64,000 nucleotides of DNA from Pseudomonas asiatica (GCF_009932335.1 NZ_BLJF01000001.1:3038001-3102000), one strand, 5' to 3'; positions 1 through 9,804 are shown, counted from the first letter of the stretch. The notes: generated by a model from the sequence alone, not told the origin. Translations and numbers: made by a program.

Positions 1-748
1 CTTCGAGGCGGCCATTGCGCACGCCCGCCTTGACCAGCGCCTCGCGCCAGGCTTCAGCCTGGGCCCCACTGAGGCTGGCACGCAGGGTGCTGTCGAGGTT
101 CAGGCTGCGGGCCAGCAGGTTCGCCCAGGCGTCTTGCGGCGCGGCCAGGTCAGGGTAGTCGAGCTTGCCGGTGTCGCGCATTTCGCGCAGCACCGTGGCG
201 GCGGTCGGCAGCAGTTCGCCCAGCGGGCTGCCGGCGACGAACTCTTCCACGTGCAAGTAGGCGCGGCGGTTGCCGCGGGTGACACTGTACAGCGCGACCA
301 GGGTGTCGGCCTGCTCCGCCGAGCGGCGCAGCAGGATGAACGCCTGCTGCTCGTCGCCGCCGTTGAGGCGGGCATTGCCGAACACATCATTGGCCCACAG
401 GCTGGCCTCGCCGCAATCGCGGCCCTGGCACCAGAACAGCGGGTAGCCGCCGTCGCGCTGCAGTGCTTCGCGAGCGCTGGTGAAGACTTCGCGAGCAGTA
501 CGCTCGACCGGCAGTTCGTAGGTTACCGAGCTGACCTGGCCACGGCTTTCGACCTTGTCCTCGACCCTCAGGCGGCCGCTGATCTTGCGCAGTGGGCCCA
601 TGGGGTAGACGCGCTCCTGCTCCACGGCCGGGCGCTGGTCGACCACCTTGGCGTCCACCGGTACCGGCAGGCTGCCGGCCCACAAAACGGGGCTGGCGAA
701 CACCAGGCAGGCCGCGAAGGCATTACGGATGGCAACAGGCGCGCTCAT
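1..748 (-). CDS. DUF4892 domain-containing exported protein, C-terminus cut by window edge
   Basis: 249 codons are visible, read from an ATG at 748 down to the window edge; the C-terminal part lies outside. The protein starts with a Sec-type signal peptide (MSAPVAIRNAFAACLVFASP, cleavage probable after a WAG or WA site near residue 25) and so is likely periplasmic or outer-membrane associated. The body has a CQGRDCG cysteine pair near residue 95 and alternating polar/hydrophobic strands. I recognise it as the Pseudomonas DUF4892 family, whose members often carry an OmpA-like C-terminus; that part cannot be checked here. The function is unknown. The start codon overlaps the stop of a 20-codon upstream ORF (ATGA), so translation may be coupled. 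Confidence 0.75.
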   Translation of the reverse strand, partial: MSAPVAIRNAFAACLVFASPVLWAGSLPVPVDAKVVDQRPAVEQERVYPMGPLRKISGRLRVEDKVESRGQVSSVTYELPVERTAREVFTSAREALQRDGGYPLFWCQGRDCGEASLWANDVFGNARLNGGDEQQAFILLRRSAEQADTLVALYSVTRGNRRAYLHVEEFVAGSPLGELLPTAATVLREMRDTGKLDYPDLAAPQDAWANLLARSLNLDSTLRASLSGAQAEAWREALVKAGVRNGRLE

Positions 749-807
749 TGGCGAACCAGACGGCGCTCAGCGCCGAGATGAAGCTCCAGGATGTCTGGCA
801 GTTGCAT
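745..807 (-). other. 20-codon upstream ORF coupled to the DUF4892 gene
   Basis: An ATG at 807 follows a good ribosome binding site (AGGGAGA a few bases upstream) and opens a 20-residue reading frame beginning MQLPDILELHLG. Its TGA (747-745) overlaps the ATG of the DUF4892 gene in an ATGA arrangement. The DUF4892 ATG has no comparable ribosome binding site of its own. This suggests a short leader ORF that delivers ribosomes to the main gene. It is an inference from layout only. Confidence 0.35.
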
Positions 808-857
808 GGTTGTCTCCCTGTTCAACCCGCCAAGCCTCGACACTTGTCCGATGCAAG

Positions 858-1712
858 TCAAGCAAAGCCAAAGAAGCGATTGAAACAGTCTGCGACAAGG
901 GCCGCGCCCTGCTCATCGTTCAGGTGCAGGTGATGGCCACCGGGCAGCGTCACCTGCTCAAAGGGTAGCTGCTCCAGCAACCCGGTGTGGCGCGCCAGCA
1001 TGCCGTCGGCGGCCACGACCAGGCGCGTCGGGCAACTCACCCGGTGCACATAGGCCATGGCCTGGGCCTCGCTCAGGCGCACTGGCGAAGGCAGGGTCAG
1101 GCGGCTGTCGCTGCGCCAGCTGTAACCGCCGGGCACCGGCATCAGGCCACGCTGGGCCAACAGCTCGGCCGCCTCACGGCTGACTGCGACCATGCCTTTC
1201 ATGCGTGCCTGCACGCCCTGCTCCAGTGTGGTGTATACCGACTTGCGCTTGCCATCCAGGCGCAACTGGGCCTGCAGTGCCATGCCCAGCCGCTCACCGG
1301 CATCCTGCTCGGCGCCGGTCGGCGGGATGACGCCGTCAATCAGGGCCAGATGGCTGACCCGATCCGGCAGCGCGCCAGCCAGTTGCACGGAAATGATTGC
1401 CCCCAGCGAATGGCCCAGCAGAGCAAAACGTTGCCAACCCAGCTGCTCGGCCACCCGCAGCACGTCATGGGCGTAGTCGGCCAGAGCATAGCCGGCACCG
1501 AGCGGCCGGTGCTCGGAGTAACCATGCCCGGCCAGGTCCAGGGCGACGATGCGCAGGCCTTTCAGCTGCGGCGCCAGGCGGGCGAAGCTGTTGGCGTTAT
1601 CCAGCCAGCCATGCAGGGCGATCACCGGCAGCCCCTGCTCCGGGCCGAACAGGTGCGCCGCCAGTTCGATATGGCCCAGACTCAGTCGGATTTCCTCGAC
1701 CTGCGCGCTCAT
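858..1712 (-). CDS. alpha/beta-fold hydrolase
   Basis: A 284-residue alpha/beta hydrolase. Visible signatures are the oxyanion-region HGWLDNANSF (residues 34-43), DLAGHGYS (59-66), the nucleophile elbow GHSLGA with Ser102, and a C-terminal GGHHLHL that supplies the catalytic His. There is no signal peptide, so it should be cytoplasmic. The fold covers esterases, lipases and haloperoxidase-like enzymes, and the substrate cannot be told from sequence. Its ATG overlaps the stop of the upstream hydrolase by four bases (1709-1712), so the two hydrolases are translationally coupled and probably made together. Confidence 0.85.
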   Translation of the reverse strand: MSAQVEEIRLSLGHIELAAHLFGPEQGLPVIALHGWLDNANSFARLAPQLKGLRIVALDLAGHGYSEHRPLGAGYALADYAHDVLRVAEQLGWQRFALLGHSLGAIISVQLAGALPDRVSHLALIDGVIPPTGAEQDAGERLGMALQAQLRLDGKRKSVYTTLEQGVQARMKGMVAVSREAAELLAQRGLMPVPGGYSWRSDSRLTLPSPVRLSEAQAMAYVHRVSCPTRLVVAADGMLARHTGLLEQLPFEQVTLPGGHHLHLNDEQGAALVADCFNRFFGFA

Positions 1713-2497
1713 GCCTGGCTCCAGCGGTCGAACAGGCCCTTGATCAGGCTGGCGGTGTCGGTTGGCCGCTCCAGCGGGAACATGTGCCCACCCGGCACGC
1801 TGTGGTATTCGCCCCTGGGCATGCCACGCACGGCCAGCGTGTGGTGGCGGCGAATGACGTTGCTGCGCTCGCCGCGGACCATGGCCAGCGGCACCTGCAA
1901 TTGCCGCGCGGGCGCAGGGCTGGTATGCGGGATGCTGCGGTAGATGCTGATTTCCGTGGCCGGGTCGAAGCGCAACTGCAGCCCCTGCTCCATCGCCTGC
2001 AGGCCGTGCTCTATGTAGGCATCGAGGCAGTCGGGGTCGAAATGGCGGAACAGTGACTTGCCGGCGAAATAGTCCCGGGCACTGTCGCGGTCATTGAAGG
2101 TTTCGCGGCGCCCCAGGGTGCGGCCAGCCGGGGTGATACGGTCAATGAAGCCGAAGCGCTTGGCGGTGCGCAGCAGCCACTGGTCGGCGCGGGTGAGCAC
2201 CGGAGAGTCGAGCATCACCACGCCGCGATAATACTCGGGGCAGCGCAAGGCTGCGTGCAGGTGCAACACGCCGCCCAGCGAATGGCCGACGCCCCATACT
2301 GGCTGGTCTTGCCGAGCCAGGTGGTGCAGCAGTTCATCGACCAGGCTCTGCCAGTTGTCGTCCACCGGAAAACGCGGATCGTGGCCGTGCTGGGCCAGGT
2401 GCTGCACCTGGTAGTCCGGTGCCAGGGCGGCGAACAGCTTGCCGTAGGTGGCCGACGGGAAACCGTTGGCATGGGCGAAGAAGATCTGCTGCGACAT
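1709..2497 (-). CDS. alpha/beta-fold hydrolase
   Basis: A 262-residue alpha/beta hydrolase starting MSQQIFFAHANGFPS. An in-frame ATG 60 bases upstream would add residues with no family character, so I use 2497. Motifs are FAHANGFP (oxyanion loop), GHSLGG with nucleophile Ser73, an Asp in MLDSPVL, and GGHMFPLERP with the probable catalytic His. No signal peptide. It lies directly upstream of a second hydrolase with a 4-base overlap, so the pair forms one transcription unit. The substrate is unknown. Confidence 0.8.
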   Translation of the reverse strand: MSQQIFFAHANGFPSATYGKLFAALAPDYQVQHLAQHGHDPRFPVDDNWQSLVDELLHHLARQDQPVWGVGHSLGGVLHLHAALRCPEYYRGVVMLDSPVLTRADQWLLRTAKRFGFIDRITPAGRTLGRRETFNDRDSARDYFAGKSLFRHFDPDCLDAYIEHGLQAMEQGLQLRFDPATEISIYRSIPHTSPAPARQLQVPLAMVRGERSNVIRRHHTLAVRGMPRGEYHSVPGGHMFPLERPTDTASLIKGLFDRWSQA

Positions 2498-2614
2498 GGC
2501 GCCGGGTCCGGATGCGAGATGATGGCCCATTGTCGGTATCGCGGGGCGGTTCGGCAACGTCCGGAAAGGTCATCGGCGAGGGCTATCAGGTCAGGCTTGT
2601 GGGCGCGGGCACTG

Positions 2615-2711
2615 CCTGCAGGAGCAGCCTTGTGCTGCGAAGAGGCCATAACTGCCGGAGAAGAGCTATTGCCCTACTGGCCTCTTCGCAGCACAAGGCT
2701 GCTCCTACAGG
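2615..2711. repeat. REP element pair (inverted)
   Basis: Two near-identical arms of 33 bases in opposite orientation (2615-2647 and 2679-2711) differ at one base. The core reads GGCCTCTTCGCAGCACAAGG. The 31-base spacer gives a potential cruciform or strong RNA hairpin between the upstream hydrolase start and the end of sixA. This is one of several REP families in the window. Confidence 0.85.
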
Positions 2712-2732
2712 AAACCTAGATAGCCTGAGAAC

Positions 2733-3191
2733 TCAGGCCGGCGAGTTGATCGCCCGAAGGGTCATCAACCCAGCCAGCGGCCAGTCCCCTTCCAGCTCCG
2801 CCAGGCTTGCAGTGCTCATGCCCGCTGGTTGCTGCTGGTGGCCATGCTGCAACGCCCCTACCAAGGTACCCACCAGCGGCTGGTGGCTGACCAGCAGCAC
2901 ATGCTCCAGGCCCAGGCGCTCGATTTCACCGATAACCTGCTGCACATCACTGTCAGGCGTCAGCCAGGGCACGGTGCGCACCGGTTCGGCGAAGCCCAGG
3001 GTGTCATGCACCAGGGCAGCCGTTTGCTGGGCGCGTACGTAAGGGCTGGCGATGATCGCCTGCAGCGGCTGGCCCAGCAGGCGGGCGGCGCTATGCAGCA
3101 CCTGTTCGCGACCATGGGCGGTCAGCCGGCGCTCGGCATCGCTGTTGGCGCGCGGCTCCGCTTCGCCGTGGCGCAGAACCCACAGCTTCAC
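2733..3191 (-). CDS. sixA: phosphohistidine phosphatase SixA
   Basis: A 152-residue histidine-phosphatase-superfamily protein with the N-terminal LRHGEAEP motif (catalytic His8), SPYVRAQQTA and the distal HQPLVGTLVGAL that carries the second catalytic His. Length and motifs fit SixA, which removes phosphate from His residues of HPt domains and phosphotransferase proteins. Its ATG overlaps the stop of the DUF4389 gene upstream (3188-3191), so the two are coupled. No REP or terminator separates them. The physiological HPt partner is not evident here, although a hybrid kinase lies 5 kb away. Confidence 0.85.
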   Translation of the reverse strand: MKLWVLRHGEAEPRANSDAERRLTAHGREQVLHSAARLLGQPLQAIIASPYVRAQQTAALVHDTLGFAEPVRTVPWLTPDSDVQQVIGEIERLGLEHVLLVSHQPLVGTLVGALQHGHQQQPAGMSTASLAELEGDWPLAGLMTLRAINSPA

Positions 3192-3535
3192 AGTTTGGGC
3201 TCCTCGTCACGCACCGGGTGCGGGGCCGGGGCCACCGCATGCGGCGCCTCGCCTTCCGGGGCACGCGGTGCCGGCCAGTCGGCGAACGGCCAGGGCTTCT
3301 GGTCGCTGTGGAAGCTGCCGAAGCGGCCGATCTGCGCCAGGTACTGGCTCAGGCTGTCACCGAAGTTCATCAGGCTGGCGCTGGGGGCGCCGTACACCAG
3401 GCGGTAGATCAATTGTACCAGCACCAGGCCACCGAGCAGCAGCTCGGCCAGCTGCCAGACCACCAGGAACACCAGCATCCACAGGGCCCGCAGGATGATC
3501 GACTCGCGCTGGGCGCGTTCGGGCGTATCGTTCAT
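3188..3535 (-). CDS. DUF4389 family membrane protein
   Basis: 115 residues with one clear N-terminal hydrophobic stretch (ILRALWMLVFLVVWQLAELLL, residues 15-35) that may form a hairpin with the following VQLIYRLVYGAP. The C-terminal tail is proline/alanine/acid rich and soluble. This matches the DUF4389 family of small inner-membrane proteins of unknown function. It is translated just before sixA with a 4-base overlap, so the products may act together or merely share expression. A gap of 36 bases separates it from gpsA upstream. Confidence 0.75.
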   Translation of the reverse strand: MNDTPERAQRESIILRALWMLVFLVVWQLAELLLGGLVLVQLIYRLVYGAPSASLMNFGDSLSQYLAQIGRFGSFHSDQKPWPFADWPAPRAPEGEAPHAVAPAPHPVRDEEPKL

Positions 3536-3571
3536 GTGTTGCTCCTTGCTGTTGTCAGAGCCGCTGAAGGC

Positions 3572-4603
3572 TCAGTTGAAACCGCTGATGGAAATGAAAT
3601 CGACATCGGTCTTCGGCTCGGCACGCATCAGGTGCTCGATCACCTGGTTCAGCGTGCGGCCTTCGAACAGGATGGCATGCAGGCCTGCCACCAGCGGCAT
3701 GTATACCTGCACTTCCTGCGCCTTGGCCTTGAGCACCTTGAGGGTGTTGACGCCTTCGGCTACTTCGCCCAGGCGGCTGACCGCCTGCTCCAGGCTCAGG
3801 CCCTGGCCCAGCGCGTGGCCGACCTGGTAGTTGCGGCTCTTTGGCGAGGAGCAGGTGACGATCAGGTCACCGACACCGGCCAGGCCGAGGAAAGTCATGG
3901 GGTTGGCCCCCTGGCTGACGGCGAAGCGGGTCATCTCGGCCAGGGCGCGGGTAATCAGCATGCTCTTGGTGTTCTCGCCCATGCCCAGGGCCACCGCCAT
4001 GCCAGCAATGATGGCGTAGACGTTCTTCAGCGCCCCGCCCAGCTCGACGCCAAAGCGGTCGGCACTGGCGTAGACGCGGAAGGTACGCCCATGCAGCACG
4101 GCCTGCACCTGCTGGCACAGTTTTTCGTCCTCGCTGGCGACCACCGTGGCGGTCAGCGCATGTTCGGCGATTTCACGGGCCAGGTTGGGGCCGGACAGCA
4201 CGCCGATGCGCGCCTCGGGGGCGATTTCCTCGAGGATCTGGCTCATCAGCTTGAAGCTTTGCGCTTCGATGCCCTTGGTCAGGCTGACCAGGCCCTTGCC
4301 GCGCAGCAACTCGGCATGCGGAGCCAGCACGCTACGCAAGGCGCTCGATGGCAGGGCGACGAAAATCAGCTCGCTGGCCTGCAGTGTGGCCAGCAGGTCG
4401 CTGACCGGCTCGACGCCGTCGTGCAAGCGGATGCCCTTGAGGTAGCGGGGATTCTCGCGATTGACCCGCATGGCCTCGGCCTGTTCCGGATCGCGCATCC
4501 ATTGGCGCACCGGCACACCGTTTTCTGCCAGCAGGTTCGCCACGGCGGTGCCGAAGCTGCCGCCTCCCAGAACTGCAACAGGTTGCTGTTCAGTCATATC
4601 CAA
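3572..4603 (-). CDS. gpsA: NAD(P)-dependent glycerol-3-phosphate dehydrogenase
   Basis: 343 residues (an alternative ATG two codons in gives 341). The N-terminal Rossmann motif is [15 protein letters not shown]. Further family signatures are KGIE (after LVSLT), [11 protein letters not shown], the catalytic-lysine region [13 protein letters not shown], and [15 protein letters not shown]. GpsA reduces dihydroxyacetone phosphate to sn-glycerol 3-phosphate, the backbone of phospholipids, in the cytoplasm. It heads a minus-strand run gpsA-DUF4389-sixA. Its position near fabAB fits a lipid-synthesis neighbourhood and matches the order I recall from other pseudomonads. Confidence 0.95.
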   Translation of the reverse strand: MDMTEQQPVAVLGGGSFGTAVANLLAENGVPVRQWMRDPEQAEAMRVNRENPRYLKGIRLHDGVEPVSDLLATLQASELIFVALPSSALRSVLAPHAELLRGKGLVSLTKGIEAQSFKLMSQILEEIAPEARIGVLSGPNLAREIAEHALTATVVASEDEKLCQQVQAVLHGRTFRVYASADRFGVELGGALKNVYAIIAGMAVALGMGENTKSMLITRALAEMTRFAVSQGANPMTFLGLAGVGDLIVTCSSPKSRNYQVGHALGQGLSLEQAVSRLGEVAEGVNTLKVLKAKAQEVQVYMPLVAGLHAILFEGRTLNQVIEHLMRAEPKTDVDFISISGFN

Positions 4604-4675
4604 TCCGTTAAAGCCAAAAGTTAAGTGGCGACCCAGCCATTATACGGCTCGCCTGCTACAGAACCAGTGTCAGTA

Positions 4676-4710
4676 CCGGCCCTTTCGCAGCGCAAGGCTG
4701 CTCCTACAGG
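4676..4710. repeat. REP element, single arm
   Basis: A single 35-base arm (core CCCTTTCGCAGCGCAAGGC, ending CTCCTACAGG) of the same family as the pair at 2615-2711, with two changes. It lies between the divergent gpsA and TonB-receptor genes. No inverted partner is seen. Confidence 0.7.
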
Positions 4711-4781
4711 TACCGTGCATGTCCTTAGATCGGGCTTCACTGGCAAGCAGATCACTGGCAAAACCCCCACGGTCAGTTACC

Positions 4782-6929
4782 ATGCCTGTTTCAATCCTGA
4801 TACAAGGCCGCTTTGTGTTCCCTGGCACGCCCTCGTACCCGCGCCTGCTCATACTGACTGCCCTGCTCGGCGGCCCGGCCGTGGCCGATGACCTGTTCAT
4901 CGACAACACGGACCTGCCGCAGGTTCTGACCGCCACGCGCCTGAAACAATCCCCCGCCGCAGTACCGGGCAGCATGACCGTGCTCGACAGCGAGCTGATC
5001 CGGGCCAGCGGTGCCCGTGACATCCCCGAGCTGCTGCGCCTGGTGCCGGGCATGATGGTGGGCTACAACGCCGGCAACCAACCCACGGTCAACTACCACG
5101 GCAGCAACGTCAACGATGCCCGACGCATGCAGGTGCTGATCGATGGCCGTTCGGTGTACCGCGCCGGCCTGGCCACGGTGGACTGGAGCGACATCCCCCT
5201 GGCCATGGAGGATATCGAGCGCATCGAGGTGTTCCGCGGCCCCAACACGGTCAGCTATGGCGCCAACGCGCTGATGGCGGTGGTCAACATCCTTACCCGC
5301 AACCCTGCCGACAGCCATGGCACGCGGCTGAAGATGACCCGCGGCCAGGACGGCATCAACGATTTCTACGCCAGCCACGGCTTCGGTTGGGAGAGTGGCG
5401 ACATGCGCCTGTCGCTGTCAGGCCAGCAGGACGATGGCTTCGACGAGAACCAGTTCGGCCAGGACTACCGCGACAGCCGCCGGCTGACCCGCTTCAATAT
5501 CAACGCCAGCCACAGCCTGGCACACGACCAGACCCTGGAATGGCAACTTGCTGCGAAGGAAGGCAGCAACCAGCGGCCTTATACCTACCAGCCGGTGTTC
5601 GCCAAATACGAAGCCGGTAACAACGCTGACGTCAGTGCCAAGGACTACGCCGGCTCATTGCGCTGGACCAAGGACTTCAGTTCTGAGCACAGCCTGTATA
5701 TCCAAGGCTCTGCCCAACATTTCGACCGTCAGCAGGTGTGGCGTGCCTGTGACGCTTTGCAGTCGTTCAGCCCGGAATTGACCCAGCTCTGGCAAATGAA
5801 CCCCGATTTCGCCGAAAAAGTGGCACGCGGCATTGCTACCGGCGCGCCACTTTCGACCAACGATCCCGTCATGAGAGGGCTTCTGGAGAAGGTCCAGCAG
5901 CAATGGGCGAACGGTGGCAACCAGCAGGTCTGCGGCGACGTCGACCAGAGCACCCGCGAAACCCGCTACGACCTGGAAATCCAGGACACCCTGAGCCTGA
6001 CCGACAGCCTGCGCCTGCTCAGCGGCATGAACTACCGCTATGATCGTGCCGACTCGCAGACCTACTTCAATGGCAGCATCGACGACCAGACCTGGCGCCT
6101 GTTCGGCCAGCTGGAGTGGCGCGCCGACGAACACTGGATCCTGCAGGGTGGTGCCATGTTCGAGGACTCGCGCCTGTCCGGCAGCTCGCTGACCCCACGC
6201 GTGGCGGTCAACTACCTGATCACCCCGCGCCATGGCCTGCGTGCAGTGTATTCCGAGGCAGTGCGCTCGCCAGACATGTTCGAGAACAACGTCAACTGGA
6301 GCTACACGGTCAAGAACCTGACCCCCAACGCTTTTGGCCTGCAAAACGGCGAATACTTCGTCAAGACCCGCGGCCCGGGCGACCTCGACCAGGAACGCAT
6401 GCGCTCGCGCGAACTCGGCTACAACGGCTACTTCAGCGACATCGACCTGAACATGGATGTGAAGCTGTTCTATGACGAGATCACCGGCATGATCAGCGAG
6501 CCCCTGAAGAACAACCAGTACATCGCCAGCAATGCCAACAAGGCCCGTTTCAGCGGCAGCGAGGCGCAACTGGACTGGCGCCCGACCCTGCGCGACCGCC
6601 TGCGGGTGACCTACGCCTACGTGGATGCCTGGGCCAGCAACCCCGCCGACCGCCGCCTCAGCGCGCGCAACAGCGGCTCGGCCGGATGGATGCGCGAGTG
6701 GGGTGCCGGTTGGTCGAGCGCGCTGTTCTATTACGGTGACGATGCACTCAACCAGTATCGCTACGAGCGCCTGGACCTGCGCCTGGCCAAACGTTTCCGG
6801 GTGCATGGCAGCAACCTGGAGCTGGCGGCGCTGTGGCAACAGCGCCTGGACGATGAGCCGACCACGGCAATTCAGAACCGCTACGACAGCCGCCACCGCC
6901 TGAGCATCAGCGCGGAGCTGGAGTTCTGA
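4782..6929 (+). CDS. TonB-dependent outer-membrane receptor
   Basis: 715 residues from the ATG at 4782, chosen because it gives a signal peptide (basic start, hydrophobic PRLLILTALLGGP, cleavage near VADD). Upstream in-frame codons run through a REP element. A plug domain follows (LDSELIRASGARDIPELLRLVPGM, then VLIDGRSVY, IERIEVFRGP and YGANALMAVVNILTR), and then a beta-barrel of aromatic-rich strands ending in LEF with a terminal Phe. The LPQVLTATRL segment after the signal may be the TonB box. Receptors of this class import siderophores, cobalamin or other ligands. The barrel gives no clear ligand, although the plug resembles colicin I/catecholate-type receptors. The stop overlaps the next ATG, so it is the first gene of a three-gene operon with a binding-protein-like gene and a hybrid kinase. 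Confidence 0.85.
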   Translation: MPVSILIQGRFVFPGTPSYPRLLILTALLGGPAVADDLFIDNTDLPQVLTATRLKQSPAAVPGSMTVLDSELIRASGARDIPELLRLVPGMMVGYNAGNQPTVNYHGSNVNDARRMQVLIDGRSVYRAGLATVDWSDIPLAMEDIERIEVFRGPNTVSYGANALMAVVNILTRNPADSHGTRLKMTRGQDGINDFYASHGFGWESGDMRLSLSGQQDDGFDENQFGQDYRDSRRLTRFNINASHSLAHDQTLEWQLAAKEGSNQRPYTYQPVFAKYEAGNNADVSAKDYAGSLRWTKDFSSEHSLYIQGSAQHFDRQQVWRACDALQSFSPELTQLWQMNPDFAEKVARGIATGAPLSTNDPVMRGLLEKVQQQWANGGNQQVCGDVDQSTRETRYDLEIQDTLSLTDSLRLLSGMNYRYDRADSQTYFNGSIDDQTWRLFGQLEWRADEHWILQGGAMFEDSRLSGSSLTPRVAVNYLITPRHGLRAVYSEAVRSPDMFENNVNWSYTVKNLTPNAFGLQNGEYFVKTRGPGDLDQERMRSRELGYNGYFSDIDLNMDVKLFYDEITGMISEPLKNNQYIASNANKARFSGSEAQLDWRPTLRDRLRVTYAYVDAWASNPADRRLSARNSGSAGWMREWGAGWSSALFYYGDDALNQYRYERLDLRLAKRFRVHGSNLELAALWQQRLDDEPTTAIQNRYDSRHRLSISAELEF

Positions 6930-7819
6930 TGGCCCTGCTGCTGCGCCTGTTGCTGTTGTGCCTGTGGCCGATGGGGCCACTGTTCGCCAGCGAAATCCTG
7001 TTGGTAGGCGCGGAAGACCAGCCTGGCATTCGCAGTTTCGTCGCCGCGCTGGAAAGCCGCCGGCCGCACGACCATGTACATTTCCAGACCACCGCCGACC
7101 TGCCACCCCCGGGCAAGCTCAAGGCTGACCAGCGCCTGATCCTGCTGGACAACGCCGCACTGGAATGGCGCCTCGGGGAAACTGCCGGCCCGCCGGCCCT
7201 GGCCATGAGGGTCAGCCGGGTGCAGGCTGAACAGCGCCTGGGAAAGTCGCGGCCCGCGTTCCTCACGCTGCTGTGGAGCGATCCGCCGCTGGGCCGGCAG
7301 TTGCGCCTGGCGCGCTACCTGCTGCCGCAGGCCCAGCGCATTGGTGTGCTGTACGGTGAGCACAGCAGCTTTCTGCTCGAAGAGCTGCGCCACGCCGCCC
7401 GCCCGCTGGGCCTGGAGATCATTGCCCAGGACTGGCCCGACCCGCGCGACAGCCGCCCTTTGCAACACTTGTTGGCCAACAGTGACGTGCTGCTGGGCCT
7501 GGACGATGCCGACCTGTACAACTCCAAGACTGCGAAAAACCTGCTGTTGAGCAGCTATGGCCGGCAGATGGCGCTGATCGGCCCGAACGCCGGGTTCGTC
7601 CGCGCCGGCGCCCTGGCCAGCACCTTCAGCGACCAGGACGATTGGCTGGCTGTGCTCGACCAGTTGCTCGACCAGCCACCGGCGCGCTGGCCACGCAGCC
7701 TGTACCCGGTACGCTTCGGCGTCAGCGGCAACCAGCAGGTGGCGCGCGCCCTGGGCCTTGAACCGATCGATCCGAACGCCGCCGCCAAGGCCCTGGCCGA
7801 AGGAGAACCCACCCCATGA
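6929..7819 (+). CDS. periplasmic binding-protein-like protein (ABC_sub_bind type)
   Basis: 296 residues with a signal peptide (leucine-rich residues 1-20, cleavage near LFAS). The body shows a two-lobed periplasmic-binding arrangement: [12 protein letters not shown], then ADSVL-like segments ([15 protein letters not shown]), [15 protein letters not shown] and GALASTFSD. These are hallmarks of the uncharacterised ABC-type substrate-binding family (PF04392-like). No permease or ATPase gene is nearby. It starts on the last base of the receptor gene and its end overlaps the kinase start (7816-7819), so it probably serves as a sensory or ligand-handling protein for these neighbours rather than for an ABC importer. 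That role is inference. Confidence 0.75.
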   Translation: MALLLRLLLLCLWPMGPLFASEILLVGAEDQPGIRSFVAALESRRPHDHVHFQTTADLPPPGKLKADQRLILLDNAALEWRLGETAGPPALAMRVSRVQAEQRLGKSRPAFLTLLWSDPPLGRQLRLARYLLPQAQRIGVLYGEHSSFLLEELRHAARPLGLEIIAQDWPDPRDSRPLQHLLANSDVLLGLDDADLYNSKTAKNLLLSSYGRQMALIGPNAGFVRAGALASTFSDQDDWLAVLDQLLDQPPARWPRSLYPVRFGVSGNQQVARALGLEPIDPNAAAKALAEGEPTP

Positions 7820-9747
7820 GCAAGCGCCTGAGCTGGGACATTCACACCCGCACCCAGATCATCAGCCTCGGCCCTGCCCTGCTGCTGACCTTGCTGCTGA
7901 TCAGCTTCTTCACCTTCGTGCGTATCCAGGACCTGCGCCAGGAACTGAACCACACCGGGCAACTGATCGCCAACCAGTTGGCGCCAGCCTCGGAATACGG
8001 GGTGATCTCGGGCAACAACGAAGTGCTCGAGGGCCTGATGCGCGCCACGCTCAGCATCCCCCACGTGCGCTTCCTCGAGGTGCAGGACAGCCGCAACCAC
8101 ATACTGGTTTATGTGGAGCAGTCCGACGAAAGCGCCAACCGCGCGCAGCGCGTCGAAGTGTTCCAGGCGCCCATCCGCCTGCAGCAGATCCGCCTGGACA
8201 GCGACTTCCTGCAACAGGGCAAGGCCACCAGCCCGGCCATTGGCGACGATTACCTGGGCAGGGTCATCGTCGGCATGTCCGATGACGCCTTCAGCCAGCG
8301 CCAGCAGGAAATCGTGATCAAGGCCGGTATCCTCGCGCTGTTCGCCCTGCTGTTCACTTTCCTGCTGGCGCGCCGCCTGGCCCTTAGCCTCGCCAAGCCG
8401 ATCAGCGACATGGGGCACGCGGTCAAGGCCATCCAGCAGGGCGAGTACCACACCCTGTTGCCGGTGGTCGATGACAGCGAACTGGGCCATCTGGCACGCC
8501 ACATCAATAACCTGGCCCATGGCCTGGCGCAGGCCAGCAATGAACAGAAGCAGGCGATTGCCGAGCTTATCCAGGCCCGCGAGGAGGCCGAACAGGCCAA
8601 CCGCACCAAATCGGATTTCCTGGCGATGATGAGCCACGAACTGCGCACGCCGATGAATGGCGTACTGGGCATGCTGCAGTTGCTGGAAACCACGCAGCTG
8701 AACAGCGAGCAGGCCGAGTACACCGCGGTGGCCAGCGAATCCACCGGGCACCTGCTCAAGGTCATCAATGACATCCTCGACTTCTCGCGCATCGAACGCG
8801 CCGCGCTGCAACTGGAACACATCGACTTCAACCTGGGCGAACTGATCACCAGCAGCGTCCAGTCGTTCCAGCACAGCGCCCAACAGCGCGGCCTTGCCCT
8901 GCACCTGCAAATGCCGGCGGGTATCGAGCAGCTGCAGGTGAACGGCGACCCCACGCGCATCCGCCAGATCCTGCTGAACCTGGTCGGCAACGCGCTGAAA
9001 TTCACCGAACGCGGCCAGGTTCAGGTCGAGGCGCGCTGGCAGGTGCTGGACCGCCAACTGATCTGGCTGACCTGCAGTGTGCGCGACACCGGTATCGGCA
9101 TCGACAACGAACGCCTGGAAATGATGTTCGTCGCCTTCCAGCAGGCCGACAGCTCGATTTCCCGCCGCTATGGCGGCACCGGGCTGGGACTGTCGATCGC
9201 CCGCACCCTGGCCGAACGCATGGGCGGCAAGCTGCGTGGCGAAAGCCGTGAGGGCCTGGGCTCGACCTTTACCCTGGAGATGCCTCTGGCCCTGGCCAGC
9301 CCTGCCCCGCTCTCGCTGACGCAACCAAGCGCTGCGCCACCGGCGGTGGCCGACAATGATCAGGTGCTGCTGGTAGAGGACAATCCGGTCAACCAAAGTG
9401 TCATCGAGGCCATGCTGCGTAGCCTGGGGCTGGCGGTATGCACGGCCGAGGACGGCCTGGAGGCGGTCGAACGGGTCAGCCAGCAGCGTTTTGCCGCCGT
9501 GCTGATGGACTGCCGCCTGCCGCACCTGGACGGCTATGAAGCCACCCGGCGTATCCGCCAGCTGCCCAACGGCGCCAGGCTACCGATCATCGCCCTGACC
9601 GCCAACGCCTTGCAGGGCGACCGCGAGCGTTGCATGGCGGCCGGCATGGACGACTACCTGAGCAAACCCTTGCGCCGCACTGAACTGCAGCGCGTGCTGC
9701 AGCGCTGGCTACCCGGTCAGACAACCGCGACTGGCGATAAATGCTAA
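7816..9747 (+). CDS. hybrid sensor histidine kinase (PA1611-like)
   Basis: 643 residues. TM1 spans residues 15-36, a periplasmic sensor region about 37-166, and TM2 167-187. A HAMP-like linker follows, then HisKA with H274 in [10 protein letters not shown], and HATPase_c with N-box [15 protein letters not shown] and [10 protein letters not shown]-terminal receiver has phosphoacceptor D565 in [11 protein letters not shown]. No Hpt or DNA-binding output is present, so phosphate must pass to an external HPt protein. Domain order and position immediately upstream of fabA match P. aeruginosa PA1611, a hybrid sensor reported to signal through HptB and to interact with RetS. Orthology here is inferred from synteny. 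It is co-translated with the upstream binding-protein-like gene. Confidence 0.88.
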   Translation: MSKRLSWDIHTRTQIISLGPALLLTLLLISFFTFVRIQDLRQELNHTGQLIANQLAPASEYGVISGNNEVLEGLMRATLSIPHVRFLEVQDSRNHILVYVEQSDESANRAQRVEVFQAPIRLQQIRLDSDFLQQGKATSPAIGDDYLGRVIVGMSDDAFSQRQQEIVIKAGILALFALLFTFLLARRLALSLAKPISDMGHAVKAIQQGEYHTLLPVVDDSELGHLARHINNLAHGLAQASNEQKQAIAELIQAREEAEQANRTKSDFLAMMSHELRTPMNGVLGMLQLLETTQLNSEQAEYTAVASESTGHLLKVINDILDFSRIERAALQLEHIDFNLGELITSSVQSFQHSAQQRGLALHLQMPAGIEQLQVNGDPTRIRQILLNLVGNALKFTERGQVQVEARWQVLDRQLIWLTCSVRDTGIGIDNERLEMMFVAFQQADSSISRRYGGTGLGLSIARTLAERMGGKLRGESREGLGSTFTLEMPLALASPAPLSLTQPSAAPPAVADNDQVLLVEDNPVNQSVIEAMLRSLGLAVCTAEDGLEAVERVSQQRFAAVLMDCRLPHLDGYEATRRIRQLPNGARLPIIALTANALQGDRERCMAAGMDDYLSKPLRRTELQRVLQRWLPGQTTATGDKC

Positions 9748-9804
9748 AGTGCGGCAGTCTTAAACACTGGACAGGACCTTCATCGGACCTGAAAATAGAC
9801 GTTT

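Noticed and set aside
3218..4624. A plus-strand frame of 468 codons
   Set aside because: Antisense to gpsA and the DUF4389 gene.
7555..9525. A minus-strand frame of 656 codons
   Set aside because: Antisense to the hybrid kinase, whose H, N, G and receiver motifs are all on the plus strand.
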